Shown here: piece by piece, positions 1 to 9,425 of the stretch | Layout of the letters: the number at the start of each line of letters is the position of its first letter | Numbering within the stretch: the stretch's first letter is position 1 | From: Planctomycetota bacterium | GTDB taxonomy: Bacteria; Planctomycetota; B15-G4; SIAN01 | DNA length: 64,000 bases | Direction: 5' to 3' | Assembly: GCA_016795285.1 (NCBI GenBank) | Contig: JAEUIC010000011.1 | Span: 1-64,000 of the forward strand | The notes under the pieces: generated by a model | Told to the model about the DNA's origin: nothing | The model's database searches: none | The model's input: the letters and a program-made list of their open reading frames with translations, nothing else | Made by a program: the position numbers and the translations under genes

Positions 1-1
1 C

Positions 2-220
2 AAGGGCGGCGAGGCGAAGATCGTGCGCGCCTGCACGCTGCCGCTCACCGGCCAGCGCGTCGTCCACCGCATCGTGACCGAGTTCGCCGTGCTCGACGTG
101 CGACCCGGCCAACCGCTCCTGCTGGTCGAGCTCGCCCCCGAGGTGACCTTCGAGCAGCTCGCCGCGATGACCGCCGCCCCGATCGAGCGCGCCGCGAACG
201 TGATCGCGCTGCGCAACTGA
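2..220 (+). CDS. scoB: 3-oxoacid CoA-transferase subunit B, C-terminal part (5' end outside window)
   Basis: The reading frame is open from the window edge, so only the last 72 residues are seen. The stretch KIVRACTLPLTGQRVVHRI followed by a short acidic segment ending in LVELAPEV matches the C-terminal end of subunit B of succinyl-CoA/acetoacetyl-CoA:3-oxoacid CoA-transferase. That enzyme moves CoA from succinyl-CoA to a 3-oxoacid such as acetoacetate during ketone-body or butyrate use. The catalytic glutamate lies upstream and is not visible. The next gene begins 25 bases downstream on the same strand, so the two may be co-transcribed. The fit is good for a short fragment, but the exact substrate cannot be told. 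Confidence 0.8.
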   Translation, partial: KGGEAKIVRACTLPLTGQRVVHRIVTEFAVLDVRPGQPLLLVELAPEVTFEQLAAMTAAPIERAANVIALRN

Positions 221-245
221 GACCTTCGGCGCCGAGGAGTTCGCG

Positions 246-956
246 ATGGCGCGTTGCGATCGCAAGTTTCCCGACGAGCGAGGCGCCAGCCGCGGCGGCG
301 TCGGGCGGATGGCGCGTCGCGCACGGACCGCCGCGTGGATCTCCGCCTTGCTCGCCGCCTTGCTCGCCACCGGAGCGTGCCAACCGCCAGCGCCTTCCGT
401 GACCGGACCGAACCTCTTGGCGGACGACACCGAGGTGCTCGAGCCTCCGCTCGACGCGAAGCGAACGACCGAGCTCGGCGTCGCCGCCCCCGGCCCCCTC
501 GAGGAATTCGCGCTGCCGGCCGCGCAACGCCGCGCCGTGGCGGCGCGCTGCAGCGAGCTGCTCGATTGGGTCGTACGCGGCGATCAAGGCGCCTTCGACC
601 AGTTCGTCTCCGACAATCAGGCCGCACTCGCGGCGCTGCGCGGGACGCCCGCCAGCGCGGAGCAGCTCGCGACCGCGACGACGATCGCAGCGATGCAACG
701 ACGCGGCTTCGACGATGCGCGACGCCTGCTCGCGCGCGATCTCGAGATCGCGAAAGCGGCTCCCTCGACTCCGATCGCGCTGCGCTGGGAGGTGGAGCGC
801 TGCAGCGCGGTCGACGACGCGCTCTTCTTCGATCTCTACGCGCCGCTCCAGTTCGACCACGGCACGCTCGGCTGGCGGGTGATGAACTTCTGCGCGCGCG
901 GCGACCGGCTCGTGCTCTGCGGCTTCTTCGCCTTCGAACCACCCAACGACCGCTGA
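246..956 (+). CDS. probable lipoprotein of unknown function
   Basis: 236 codons with no family that I recognise. Residues 22-45 form a basic, then hydrophobic signal segment (MARRARTAAWISALLAALLA) ending at a cysteine in the context ATGAC, an imperfect lipobox, so a lipoprotein or secreted protein is likely. The rest is soluble and mildly acidic and contains three further cysteines near the C-terminus. The ATG at 246 has a clear GGAG six bases upstream and is preferred. An ATG at 309 would give a more normal signal-peptide length but lacks a good ribosome site. It follows the CoA-transferase tail by 25 bases and converges on the next gene. Confidence 0.6.
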   Translation: MARCDRKFPDERGASRGGVGRMARRARTAAWISALLAALLATGACQPPAPSVTGPNLLADDTEVLEPPLDAKRTTELGVAAPGPLEEFALPAAQRRAVAARCSELLDWVVRGDQGAFDQFVSDNQAALAALRGTPASAEQLATATTIAAMQRRGFDDARRLLARDLEIAKAAPSTPIALRWEVERCSAVDDALFFDLYAPLQFDHGTLGWRVMNFCARGDRLVLCGFFAFEPPNDR

Positions 957-959
957 AGC

Positions 960-980
960 GCGCGCCGGTTCGCGGCGCGC
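960..980. terminator. GC hairpin between convergent genes
   Basis: A perfect 8-bp inverted repeat (GCGCGCCG / CGGCGCGC, loop of 5) lies in the 27-base gap between two convergent stop codons. No T tract follows on either strand. It is placed to serve as a bidirectional terminator or 3' end stabiliser. Confidence 0.5.
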
Positions 981-983
981 CGC

Positions 984-3437
984 TCAACCGCCGCCGAGCG
1001 ACTTCACGCGCGACTCGATGCGGCGGCGCGTCGTGGCGAGGTCGTCGGGCAGCTGCTCGGCCGCCGGCACCTTCGCCAGCAGCGCGGCCGCCTCGCGATC
1101 GCGCCCGCCGTCGCACAGCAGCTCGACCAGCGTCAGCTCGAAGGCGGGCCGCTCCGCAGCGTCCGCCGCCAGCGCCCCCCCGCCGCTCCCCGCCTTGCCG
1201 AGCAGCAGTTCGTGGAGGCGCGTCGCGTCGCGCAGCGCGTTCACGTCGGTGCGGCGGGCCGCCGCGCGCGCCTTGAGCTGCAGCGCGTCGAGCGGCGCCG
1301 TCGCTTCGTCCCGGTCATCGAGCCACCGGTAAGCCCCTTCCCAGTCGCCCGCGGCGAAGAGGAGGCGCGCCACGCGGTAGGAGAGCTCCTGGCGGCGCGC
1401 CGGCTCGACGAGCTGCGCGCGCAGCTCCGCGCCGTAGAGCGCCGCGTCGTACGCGCGCGCCGGACCGATCGCCTCGGCCAGCTCGAGCAGCAGCCAGCGG
1501 CCGGCCGCTCCCGCCGGCTCGGCGGCCGAAGCCTGCAGCACGATCCACTCGCACTCCTCGTAACCCAACTCGAAGCGCGCCGGGTCGCGCAACGCGAGGA
1601 TCGAGCGCGCCAGCGCGGCGCGGATGCGATGCTGCGGCGGCGCATCGGGGAAGCGGTCGAGCTCCTCGCGCAGCCGCGCCGCGAGGTAGTAGCCCCACGC
1701 CGGCTCGCCGCGCGCCAGGCAGAGATCGACCGCCTCGATCTCGACCTCGAGGCGCGCCTCGCCCTCCTGCGCGGAGCGCAGCACCGCGAGCAGCGCGGCA
1801 TAGGCCGCCTTGCCGACCGCGCCCGGCTCGACCGACGGCCCGCCGCGCGGCAGCGCCGCCACGATCGCCGGCAGCCCGGCTCGATCGCCGAGCTCCTTCA
1901 GGCCGCCGATCAGCACTTCGCGCACCGCCGCCCCTTCGGGCGCCGCCAGCAGCGCGTCGGAGAGCACCTGCGCCGCCACCGCCGCCCGGCCCGGCACGCG
2001 GCAGAGCGCGCGGCTGCACTGCTCGGCCAGCACGCGATCGCCGAGCGCCGTCGGCAGCGCGCGCCGCATCGCCTCGAAGATGCGGCCGACGTTCTCGCCG
2101 TCGACGGCGGTCGCGGCGACGGCGGGATCGACGCGCGCCAGCGCCGCCTCGAGCAGTTGCGACAGGCCGAGCGCGGCGGCGTAGCGCGCCTCCCCCTCGG
2201 CCGGCTCGACCAGCACCACCACCAGCCGATCGATCACGCGCCGCATCGTCTCGGCGGAGGCGTCGCGCCGCGCCAGCTCGGCCGCTGCGGAGAAGGCGCG
2301 CGCGCGCACGAGCGGCGGGAAGGCACTCGCCATGCAGCGCTCCACCGCCGGCAGCGCCCGCGCGTCGGCGAGGCTGCGCAGCGCGTCGAGCAGCGCGTCG
2401 AGGTAGGCCGGCGCCGCCGCGGCCGCATCGGCCTCGAGCAGCGTCGCCCCCAACGCCAGCGCCGCCTCGCCCCCGCCGCGCGCCGGCGGCAAGCGGCGCA
2501 GCGCCGGCAGCAGCGCGAGCCGCCGCGTCTCGCTGGTCGCGGCGACGAAGGCCGCAGTCAGCTGCGCGCCGACCGCCGTGCCGGGATCGAGCAGCACCGC
2601 CAGCTCCGCGAGCCGGCGCAGCTCCTCGCTGCCGTTGCCGGCCGGATCGCGCGCCAGCGCCGCCGGCAGCCGCTCGCAGACCAGCGCGTGCGCCTTCTCG
2701 AACGACTCGCCGCGCGCCAGCTCGGGTCGCTGCGCCAGCTCGATGAAGCGGCCGAGCGCGGCGCGCCGCACGCTCCCCTCGGGATGGTCGAGCGCCGCCA
2801 GCAGCGCCTCGGGCGTCGCCTTCGCGAGCGCCGCCTCCTCGCCGTCGAGCCAGCGCCGCCGCGTCGCCTCGTGCACCGCGCGCAACGCCGCCACGAGCGG
2901 CGGATCGACCGGCCCGCCGAGCTCCGCCTCGCGCTCGAGCAGCGCGAGCAGCGGAGCGGCGAGCTGCGGATCGGGCAGCTCGACGGCGAGGGCGATGCAG
3001 TGGCGCCGAGTGGCGGGCGGCGCCTGCGGATCGAGCAGCAGGCGATCGAGCAGCTGCACCGCTTCGCGCCGGCCGCGTTCCGCGAACGCCTTGGCGAGCG
3101 CTGCGCGCAGCGCCGCATCGAGCGCGTCCTCGCGCGGTTCGGTGAGCAGCGTCTCGAGCGCCGCGAGCCGCTCGCGCAACGGCCGCTGCGGATCGAGCGC
3201 CGGTGCGGCGCGCTCGTCGGCGAGCGGCGCGGCCTGCGGTATCGCGGCAGGCGGCGACGGGTCGATCGCCGCCGTCCCGCCCTCCTGCGCCGCTTCGACG
3301 ACGAGCGCCTCCTGGCCGCGAGTGGCGGCGAGCGCCGCGGCGGCGAGGACGGACCACGACGCCACCGCCACGGGCAGCCATCCCCGTGCGGCGAGGTGCA
3401 GACGCGAGTGTGCATCGAGTGCGTGACGCAAGGGCAT
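984..3437 (-). CDS. exported HEAT/alpha-solenoid-like protein of unknown function
   Basis: 817 residues. Residues about 20-40 form one hydrophobic segment (VAVASWSVLAAAALA), consistent with a signal anchor; the rest is predicted outside the cytoplasm. From about residue 85 to 640 it is almost purely helical, Ala/Leu/Arg/Glu-rich, with repeated units of 35-45 residues of the HEAT type (for example the ALDHPEGSVRRAALGRFIELA unit). The C-terminal part looks TPR-like (GDWEGAYRWLDDRDEA). Such solenoids act as protein-binding scaffolds, and there is no catalytic motif. It is divergent from the gene at 3554. I do not recognise a specific family. Confidence 0.75.
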   Translation of the reverse strand: MPLRHALDAHSRLHLAARGWLPVAVASWSVLAAAALAATRGQEALVVEAAQEGGTAAIDPSPPAAIPQAAPLADERAAPALDPQRPLRERLAALETLLTEPREDALDAALRAALAKAFAERGRREAVQLLDRLLLDPQAPPATRRHCIALAVELPDPQLAAPLLALLEREAELGGPVDPPLVAALRAVHEATRRRWLDGEEAALAKATPEALLAALDHPEGSVRRAALGRFIELAQRPELARGESFEKAHALVCERLPAALARDPAGNGSEELRRLAELAVLLDPGTAVGAQLTAAFVAATSETRRLALLPALRRLPPARGGGEAALALGATLLEADAAAAAPAYLDALLDALRSLADARALPAVERCMASAFPPLVRARAFSAAAELARRDASAETMRRVIDRLVVVLVEPAEGEARYAAALGLSQLLEAALARVDPAVAATAVDGENVGRIFEAMRRALPTALGDRVLAEQCSRALCRVPGRAAVAAQVLSDALLAAPEGAAVREVLIGGLKELGDRAGLPAIVAALPRGGPSVEPGAVGKAAYAALLAVLRSAQEGEARLEVEIEAVDLCLARGEPAWGYYLAARLREELDRFPDAPPQHRIRAALARSILALRDPARFELGYEECEWIVLQASAAEPAGAAGRWLLLELAEAIGPARAYDAALYGAELRAQLVEPARRQELSYRVARLLFAAGDWEGAYRWLDDRDEATAPLDALQLKARAAARRTDVNALRDATRLHELLLGKAGSGGGALAADAAERPAFELTLVELLCDGGRDREAAALLAKVPAAEQLPDDLATTRRRIESRVKSLGGG

Positions 3438-3540
3438 CCCTACGCGACTCGAACGGGGTCGTTGGGCAGCACGGCGCCGCCGACTCTACGTCGCTCGCCG
3501 AGCGGCCGGCCGCGCCAATTCCTGCCGGAGAGCGCGCGTC

Positions 3541-3546
3541 TATTGT
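3541..3546 (+). promoter_or_regulatory. probable -10 element (TATTGT) with near-leaderless start
   Basis: TATTGT stands alone in very GC-rich DNA, 7 bases before the ATG at 3554. At normal spacing, transcription would begin at or next to the start codon. No convincing -35 box is seen. Confidence 0.4.
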
Positions 3547-3553
3547 GCGCGCG

Positions 3554-5509
3554 ATGGTGCCTCCGCCTCCGACCTGCCCTGACCGTCGTCGCGCCGCTTC
3601 CGGCCGCCTCTTCACCGTGGTCGCCTTCGGCGGCGTCGTCGTCGCGCTCGGGGTCGCGAGCTGGCTCGCGTTCCTGCGCGCTCCCCGCCACGCCGAGCGG
3701 CCCGAACCGCCCCCCGCCGCGCCGATCGCGGCGCCGTCGCGCGTTCCCGACGGCCCGCCGCTGCCGCTCGCGGAGCAGATCCGCGCGGCGGTCGCAGCGC
3801 TCGCGACGCCGAAGCGGGTGCGGCTCGCCGTCGGCGACAGCGACGCTCCCCCGCTGGCGGGCGTCACCCTGGCGGTGGCGAGCCGCTTCGCCCGTCCGCG
3901 CGCCCTGCTGCCGGGCGCGGCGATCGGCAGCGCTCCGCTCCCGCGCCTGCCCGACGAGTGCACGCTCACCGTCGCCGGCGAGCGGCTCGAACTGCACGTC
4001 CCGCGGCTTTGGCCCGACCTCGACGCGGTGGCGCTCTTCGCCCCCGACCACGCGCCGCTGCTCCTGCCGCCCCTGGTGCTGGCCGACGGCGACCTCGACC
4101 TCGAGCCCTTCCCCGCGGCGCGCGGCGCACGGCTGCGCGGCCGCATCCTGGCCGCCGAGCAGCGACCGGCAGCCGGCGCGAGCGTCGCCTTGCACGCGGT
4201 GGCAAGCGACCCGCTCGCCCGCGCGCGCGGCCTCGCGCTGCCGATCGCGACGCGGGAGTGCGACGCGCAGGGGTTCTTCGCGTTCGAGCAGGTCGGCAGC
4301 CGCGTGGTGCTGCTCGAGGTCGAAGGGGCGGAGGGGGACGCGAATGGCGGGATCGCCGAGGCGATCGCCGGCGAGACGCCGGTGGCGCTCGAGCTGGTCC
4401 GCGCCGCACCGCCGCTCACCGGCACGGTGGTCGATCCGGGCGGCCGTCCGCTGCCCGGCGCGACGCTGGTCGCCACCCAATCGACGGAGCGGCGCCGCAG
4501 CAGCGAAGCGGTCGCGAGCGATGCCGACGGCCGTTTCGAGTTCACCCGCCTCGCGCCCGGCTACTACGCGATCGACGTGCAGGCACCGGGCTTCGCGCGA
4601 CGGCAGCTGCGCCGCGCCCACTCGGGCACCCGCGAGGTGACGATCGAGCTCGCGCCGCTGGCGATGGCGCGCGTCGAGCTGCTCGGCGCGCCGCGCGACC
4701 TCGTGGTGCCGCTCCTCTGGCAGACGCTCGCGCCCGATGGCAAGTGGCGCCGGCCGACGTCGCGCTGGCAGCTCGCCGAGCTGCGCGAGGGGAGCGCGCT
4801 GCTCCGCGACGTGCCGCCCGGCCGCCACGCGCTCGAGCTGCGGGTGCCGGGCGCCGCGCCGTTCGAGACCGCCGCCGTCGAGTTCCTCGCCGGCTCCGCC
4901 ACCGATCTGGGCAGCTACACGCTCGAGGCGGGGGCGACGCTTCGCGCGCGCATCACCGGGCCCGACGGCGCGCCGCGCGCCGCGCGCGCCACGTTGGCCG
5001 CCCGCTACCAGTCGAACCGCATGGCCGCACGCGACCTCTTCGCGCTCGATGACCGCGACGAGCGGAGCGTCGGCAGCGACGGCGTGCTGGCGTGGAGCGC
5101 GCTGCCGGCCGGGCCGCGCACGCTCGGGCTGCGGGCGCTCGGCTGCGCCGATCGCAACGTCGTGGTCGAGCTGCCGGCGAGCGGCGTCGTCGACCTCGGG
5201 TCGCTCGCGCTCGACGGCGCCGGCGCCATCGAAGGGGTGGTGCGCCGCCTCTCGGGCGTGCCGCTCGGCGACGCGACGCTGCAGGCGGAGCAGGTCGGCG
5301 GCGTGCTGCGCGAGACGACCACCGGCGCCGACGGCCGCTACCGCTTCGAACGGCTGCCGGCCGGCCGCTTCGAGCTGCGCCTGCTGCCGATCGACGAGCT
5401 GCTGCCGACGCGCCTCGATCCGCGCGCGCCGCCGCGCGAACCGCAAGCGGCGCGGCTCGACGTGGTGGCGGGCGAAGTGGCGCGGCGCGACTTCACGCTC
5501 GACTCGTGA
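3554..5509 (+). CDS. membrane-anchored protein with repeated carboxypeptidase-regulatory-like domains
   Basis: 651 residues from the ATG at 3554. Residues about 17-38 form a single transmembrane anchor (LFTVVAFGGVVVALGVASWLAFL), followed by a Pro-rich linker. The exported part holds beta-sandwich modules of the carboxypeptidase-regulatory (CarboxypepD_reg) type. One starts near residue 295 (LTGTVVDPGGRPLPGATL ... DADGRFEFTRLAPGYYAIDV) and one near residue 560 (IEGVVRRLSGVPLGDATLQ ... GADGRYRFERLPAGRFELRL); less regular copies lie between. These modules bind or scaffold at the cell surface and are not enzymes in themselves. The frame is open far upstream, but the anchor and the TATTGT element support this start. 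Confidence 0.75.
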   Translation: MVPPPPTCPDRRRAASGRLFTVVAFGGVVVALGVASWLAFLRAPRHAERPEPPPAAPIAAPSRVPDGPPLPLAEQIRAAVAALATPKRVRLAVGDSDAPPLAGVTLAVASRFARPRALLPGAAIGSAPLPRLPDECTLTVAGERLELHVPRLWPDLDAVALFAPDHAPLLLPPLVLADGDLDLEPFPAARGARLRGRILAAEQRPAAGASVALHAVASDPLARARGLALPIATRECDAQGFFAFEQVGSRVVLLEVEGAEGDANGGIAEAIAGETPVALELVRAAPPLTGTVVDPGGRPLPGATLVATQSTERRRSSEAVASDADGRFEFTRLAPGYYAIDVQAPGFARRQLRRAHSGTREVTIELAPLAMARVELLGAPRDLVVPLLWQTLAPDGKWRRPTSRWQLAELREGSALLRDVPPGRHALELRVPGAAPFETAAVEFLAGSATDLGSYTLEAGATLRARITGPDGAPRAARATLAARYQSNRMAARDLFALDDRDERSVGSDGVLAWSALPAGPRTLGLRALGCADRNVVVELPASGVVDLGSLALDGAGAIEGVVRRLSGVPLGDATLQAEQVGGVLRETTTGADGRYRFERLPAGRFELRLLPIDELLPTRLDPRAPPREPQAARLDVVAGEVARRDFTLDS

Positions 5510-5510
5510 A

Positions 5511-5550
5511 CGACGCCGCCCGGGCGGCGCGGGCCACCCGGGCGGTGTCG
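5511..5550. terminator. strong 14-bp hairpin between convergent genes
   Basis: Two arms of 14 bases (CGACGCCGCCCGGG and CCCGGGCGGTGTCG, paired throughout with one G-T pair) enclose a 12-base loop directly after the stop codon at 5509. There is no T tract. It is well placed to end transcription from the plus-strand gene and possibly from the minus-strand gene at 5632. Confidence 0.65.
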
Positions 5551-5631
5551 AGCGTCACGGAAGCGCGCTGCAGCGCCGCGCGTCACCGCTTCATCGCGTC
5601 CCCCGTTCACTTCGAGTCGCTGCGCGTGCGC

Positions 5632-8600
5632 TCACTTCGAGTAGCTGCGCTTGCTCTTCTCGGCGTTGCCGAGGAAGCGGGTGGTGATCTCGGCCGGCAC
5701 CGGCAGCAGCACCTTGTCGCCCGCCTTCAGCGCGTCCTTCGCCGGCTCGGGCGGCAGCTTCTTGTGGTCGCGCGGCAGCTGGAAGATGCCGATCCGGTCG
5801 CCCTTCTTGAGCGCGTCCTTGCTGCACCAGACCAGCACGATCTGGTCGACGCCGGCGTAGACCGCCGAGGTCACCTTGCCGAGGTAGGTGCCGCGCGCGT
5901 CGACCACCGCGTCGCCCGGCTTGACGGCGCGCGCCGCCGGATCGGTCACGCGCGCGCGATAGATCTTGTTCGTGCGCGCCGACTCGCGCTGCAGCAGCGC
6001 GTCGCGGCCGATGAAGAACGGCTTGTGGAACTTGACGAAGCTCGGGTAGCCGGCGCCGTGCGGACCGATGTCGAACTCGCCGGCGAGCTCGTGACCGTAG
6101 AGCGGGAAGCCAGCCTCCGTGCGCGTCGAGTCGCGCGAGCCGAGCGCGGTGGCGATGACGCCGCGCGCCTTGCCCGCCGCGAGGATCGCCTCCCAGTGCT
6201 TCACGAGGCGGTCGGGATGGATGTAGAGCTCGAAGCCGATCTCCTCGCCGGTGTAGCCGGTGCGGGCGGCCAGCACGTGGTCGCCCCCGATGCGCACCTC
6301 GCAGAGACCGAACTTGCGCAGGTGGCGCAGCGCGGCGCGGCTCGCCTCGTCGTCGCACAGCTCGAGCAGCGTCGGCAGCGACGCCGGCCCCTGGAAGGCG
6401 ATGTCGACCCGCATCTCGTCGCCCGCCGCCGCCCGATCCTTCAGGTTGACGAGCTCGACGTCGACGTCGCAGCGCACCGCGGGGCGCGCCGCATCGAGGG
6501 CGAACTTGCCGGCCAGCACGCCGCGCCACCACGCCTCGACCTTCGGCGCGTTGCTGGCGTTGACGATCACGAGGTAGCGGTCCGCCGCGCGGCGGTAGAC
6601 GATCAGGTCGTCGAGCACGTGGCCGTCGGGCGCGAGCGTGTAGCTGTACTGCCCGTCGCCATCCTTCAGCTTGCCGACGTAGTTGGTGGTGACGAGGTCC
6701 AAGAAGCGGCCGGCGCCCGCGCCGCGCACCTCGTAGCAGCCCATGTGGCTCACGTCGAAGAGGCCGGCCGCGGTGCGCACCGCGCGGTGCTCCTCGAGGA
6801 TCGAGCTGTAGTGGGTCGGCATCTCCCAGCCGGCGAAGTCGACGATGCGCGACTTCTTCGCCAGCGCGAAGTGCCAGTCGTAGAGCGCCGTGCGCTGCAG
6901 CGGGCCCTGCGCCGGCGGCGTGAACGCCTCCTTCTTCGCCGCGAAGCCGCTCTCCCCCACGAGCGCCTGCTGCCCGATGAAGAAGGGCTGCAACGCGTCG
7001 CCCGGCTGCGCGGCCGGCTTGCTGCCCGGCTTCGGCGCGCCGCGCTTCTCCTTCCACGCTGCGAAGGCCGCCGCGCTGACCGGCTTGGCGCTGCGCAGCA
7101 GGCGCTGCGCGAGCTCCTCGGCGCGCTCCGGCGGCGCGATCACCTCGTAGAGCGTCCCGCCGCCCGGCGCCGCGTGCGCCGTGACCAGCACGTCGGCCGC
7201 CTCGGCCGCGCTCTTCACGCCGCCGATCGCGACGTCGCCCGGCAGCCCCGCCGCGCGGAGCGCCTCGGCCCCCTTCGGGCCGCCGACCGTCAGCGCGACG
7301 CGGCGCGCGCCCGGCTCGAACGTCGCGCCGAGGTCCTCGACGACGATCGGGCCGTCGATCTTGCGCATCAGGTCGGAATCGAACGCGACCATGCCGTCGG
7401 AGAGGTCGCGCAGCCACTGCACCAGGTCGAGCGCCGCCTCGCGATCGCCGGTGAGCCAGTAGTGGGCGCAGCCGTACGCATCGTCGGGCCGGCGCACGAC
7501 GCGAAACTCGCCGATCAGCTTGCCGTCGGGCTCATGGGCGCGTGCCGTCGTCGCAGCGCCCGGCGCGAGGCGCAGCACGCCGCCCGCCAGCGCGAGCTGC
7601 AGCGCCGTGCCGGCGCGCTCGCCCGCCACCTCGACCACCGGCGCGCCGCTGCTGTCGACCAGCGCGGCACCGCTCTCGAGCGCGCTCGCGTCGTTCGCCG
7701 CGCTCGCCAGCGCCGCCACCGTCGAGCGGTGCGCCGCGGCCGGCCCGTCGGGCTCGTAGTGCGGGTAGCTGAAGGGGCCGAAGGGCGCCGTCTCGCGCGC
7801 TTGCGCCAGCTTCTTCACGCGCCGCTGCGCGTCGCGCAACGCCGACGCCGGCAGGCGGACGCGCCCGACCAGCCCGGCCGCCGCGTGCACCTGGAACGGC
7901 TTCATCGCGGTCAGCGTGTCGACGACGATCGAGGCGATCTCGCCCATGTCGTCGACGTCCATGCCGCGCTGCGAGACCCAGCAGGTGCCGAAGCGCAGCC
8001 CACTCGGGTGGAGCGGCCGCGTGTCGCCGTGGATCGAGTTCTTGTTGCAGGTGATGCCCACGAGGTCGAGGACGCGCGCCGCGACGTCGGCGGAGACCGC
8101 CTCGCCGGTCGGTCCGACCAGCGTGCGCAGATCGATGCAGCAGAGGTGCGTGTCGGTGCCGCCGTAGGCGATCGTCAGGCCGCCCTTCGCGAAGCCGGCC
8201 GCCAGCGCCGCCGCGTTCTCGCGCACGCGCCGCATCAGCTGCTTGAACTCGCCGCTGGCCGCCAGCTTGAAGGCGACCGCCTTGCCGGCGATCGCGTTCA
8301 GGTGCGGGCCGCCCTGCTCGCCCGGGAAGACGGCGAGGTCGATCTTGCGCGCCAGCTCGCCGTCGGTGGTGAGGATCACGGCGCCGCGCGGGCCGCAGAG
8401 CGTCTTGTGGGTCGTGAACGAAACGACGTGGGCGTGGTCGATCGGGTTCGGGAACTCGCCGGCGGCGACGAGGCCGGCCGGGTGGGCGATGTCGGCCAGC
8501 AGGTAGGCGCCGACCTCGTCCGCGATCGCCCGGAAGCGCGCCCAGTCGATCGTCCACGGATAGGCGGAGTAGCCGGCGATGATCAGCCGCGGCTTCTCCT

Positions 8601-9249
8601 TCAGCGCGTCGGCGCGCAGCTTCTCGAAGTCGATCCGCCCGGTCGCCGCGTCGATCCCGTACGGGACGATCTTGTAGTGCTTGCCGGAGCGGTTCACCGG
8701 CGAGCCGTGGGTGAGGTGGCCGCCGGTCGAGAGGTGCATCCCCATCACCGTCGACTCGATCGGGATCAGGGCCTCGTAGACGGCGTTGTTGGCCGCGGCA
8801 CCCGACAGCGACTGCACGTTGCAGTAGATCGCGCGCGACGGCGTCTTCGCGGTGGCGAAGAGGTCGGCGAGGCGGCGGATCGCCTCCGACTCGACGAGGT
8901 TCGCGTAGTCGCACCCCTTGTAGTAGCGGCGATCCCCGTAGCGGCGGTAGTAGGCGAGGCTGCGCGCATCCCAGTCGAGCAGCTCGCGCTCGCTGATGGC
9001 GTTGCGCGTCGAGGGGTAGCCCTCGGCGTAGAGGTTCGAGAGCGAGGAGCCGACCGCGTCGCGCACCGCCTGCGGGCAGAGGCTCTCCGACGCGATGAAG
9101 ACCAGCTTCTGCCGCTGCCGCTCGGTCTCGGCGGCGATCAGGCCGGCCAAGCGCGGATCGACGAGGTCGAGCGTCGTGGTGAGGGAGAAGGAGGGGGAGC
9201 CGCTGCGAACGCCGCGCGCGGCCGACGGGGTGGTGGCGGTGGGGTTCAT
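5632..9249 (-). CDS. glyA-gcvT: fusion of serine hydroxymethyltransferase, degenerate GcvT-like domain and GcvT aminomethyltransferase
   Basis: 1205 residues from the ATG at 9249. Residues about 25-455 are serine hydroxymethyltransferase, the PLP enzyme that interconverts serine and glycine with tetrahydrofolate; IASES is near residue 52 and the PLP lysine is in FTTHKTLCGPRG near residue 282. Residues about 785-1205 are GcvT, the T-protein of the glycine cleavage system (DGHVLDDLIVYRR, GYTGEEIGFELY, LGSRDSTRTEAGFPLYGHEL). The middle, about 530-775, repeats GcvT landmarks in worn form: VEVAGERAG, DGKLIGEFRVVRR without the usual Asp pair, and PFFIGQQAL against PFFIGRDAL in the intact copy. Both active domains use the same folate pool. 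Starts further upstream are possible but would add an unconserved Ser/Ala-rich tail. Confidence 0.9.
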   Translation of the reverse strand: MNPTATTPSAARGVRSGSPSFSLTTTLDLVDPRLAGLIAAETERQRQKLVFIASESLCPQAVRDAVGSSLSNLYAEGYPSTRNAISERELLDWDARSLAYYRRYGDRRYYKGCDYANLVESEAIRRLADLFATAKTPSRAIYCNVQSLSGAAANNAVYEALIPIESTVMGMHLSTGGHLTHGSPVNRSGKHYKIVPYGIDAATGRIDFEKLRADALKEKPRLIIAGYSAYPWTIDWARFRAIADEVGAYLLADIAHPAGLVAAGEFPNPIDHAHVVSFTTHKTLCGPRGAVILTTDGELARKIDLAVFPGEQGGPHLNAIAGKAVAFKLAASGEFKQLMRRVRENAAALAAGFAKGGLTIAYGGTDTHLCCIDLRTLVGPTGEAVSADVAARVLDLVGITCNKNSIHGDTRPLHPSGLRFGTCWVSQRGMDVDDMGEIASIVVDTLTAMKPFQVHAAAGLVGRVRLPASALRDAQRRVKKLAQARETAPFGPFSYPHYEPDGPAAAHRSTVAALASAANDASALESGAALVDSSGAPVVEVAGERAGTALQLALAGGVLRLAPGAATTARAHEPDGKLIGEFRVVRRPDDAYGCAHYWLTGDREAALDLVQWLRDLSDGMVAFDSDLMRKIDGPIVVEDLGATFEPGARRVALTVGGPKGAEALRAAGLPGDVAIGGVKSAAEAADVLVTAHAAPGGGTLYEVIAPPERAEELAQRLLRSAKPVSAAAFAAWKEKRGAPKPGSKPAAQPGDALQPFFIGQQALVGESGFAAKKEAFTPPAQGPLQRTALYDWHFALAKKSRIVDFAGWEMPTHYSSILEEHRAVRTAAGLFDVSHMGCYEVRGAGAGRFLDLVTTNYVGKLKDGDGQYSYTLAPDGHVLDDLIVYRRAADRYLVIVNASNAPKVEAWWRGVLAGKFALDAARPAVRCDVDVELVNLKDRAAAGDEMRVDIAFQGPASLPTLLELCDDEASRAALRHLRKFGLCEVRIGGDHVLAARTGYTGEEIGFELYIHPDRLVKHWEAILAAGKARGVIATALGSRDSTRTEAGFPLYGHELAGEFDIGPHGAGYPSFVKFHKPFFIGRDALLQRESARTNKIYRARVTDPAARAVKPGDAVVDARGTYLGKVTSAVYAGVDQIVLVWCSKDALKKGDRIGIFQLPRDHKKLPPEPAKDALKAGDKVLLPVPAEITTRFLGNAEKSKRSYSK

Positions 9250-9259
9250 GGGGGCGGGG

Positions 9260-9265
9260 ATCTTA
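9260..9265 (-). promoter_or_regulatory. probable -10 element (TAAGAT) of the glyA-gcvT fusion
   Basis: TAAGAT read on the minus strand lies 10 bases before the ATG at 9249, followed by CCCCGCCCCC. The context matches several other gene starts in the window. No clear -35 box or ribosome site is visible, so the mRNA may be nearly leaderless. Confidence 0.4.
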
Positions 9266-9425
9266 GAGCCGAGCGGCCCGCGGCGCGCGGAGGCGGAGGA
9301 GAGGCGGGCCGAGGGCGCGGCCGAGTGAACGGCACCGCTGGGCGGCATTGGGCCAGAGCGAGCGGTAGAACCGGGGCCGGTCGGGGCACCACCACGGCGA
9401 CCCGGCGCAGGGCAAGGGGGAAGCC

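Noticed and set aside
1212..4640. Long plus- and minus-strand open frames across the HEAT protein and its divergent neighbour
   Set aside because: They are Arg-rich shadows without domains and cross a divergent promoter region.
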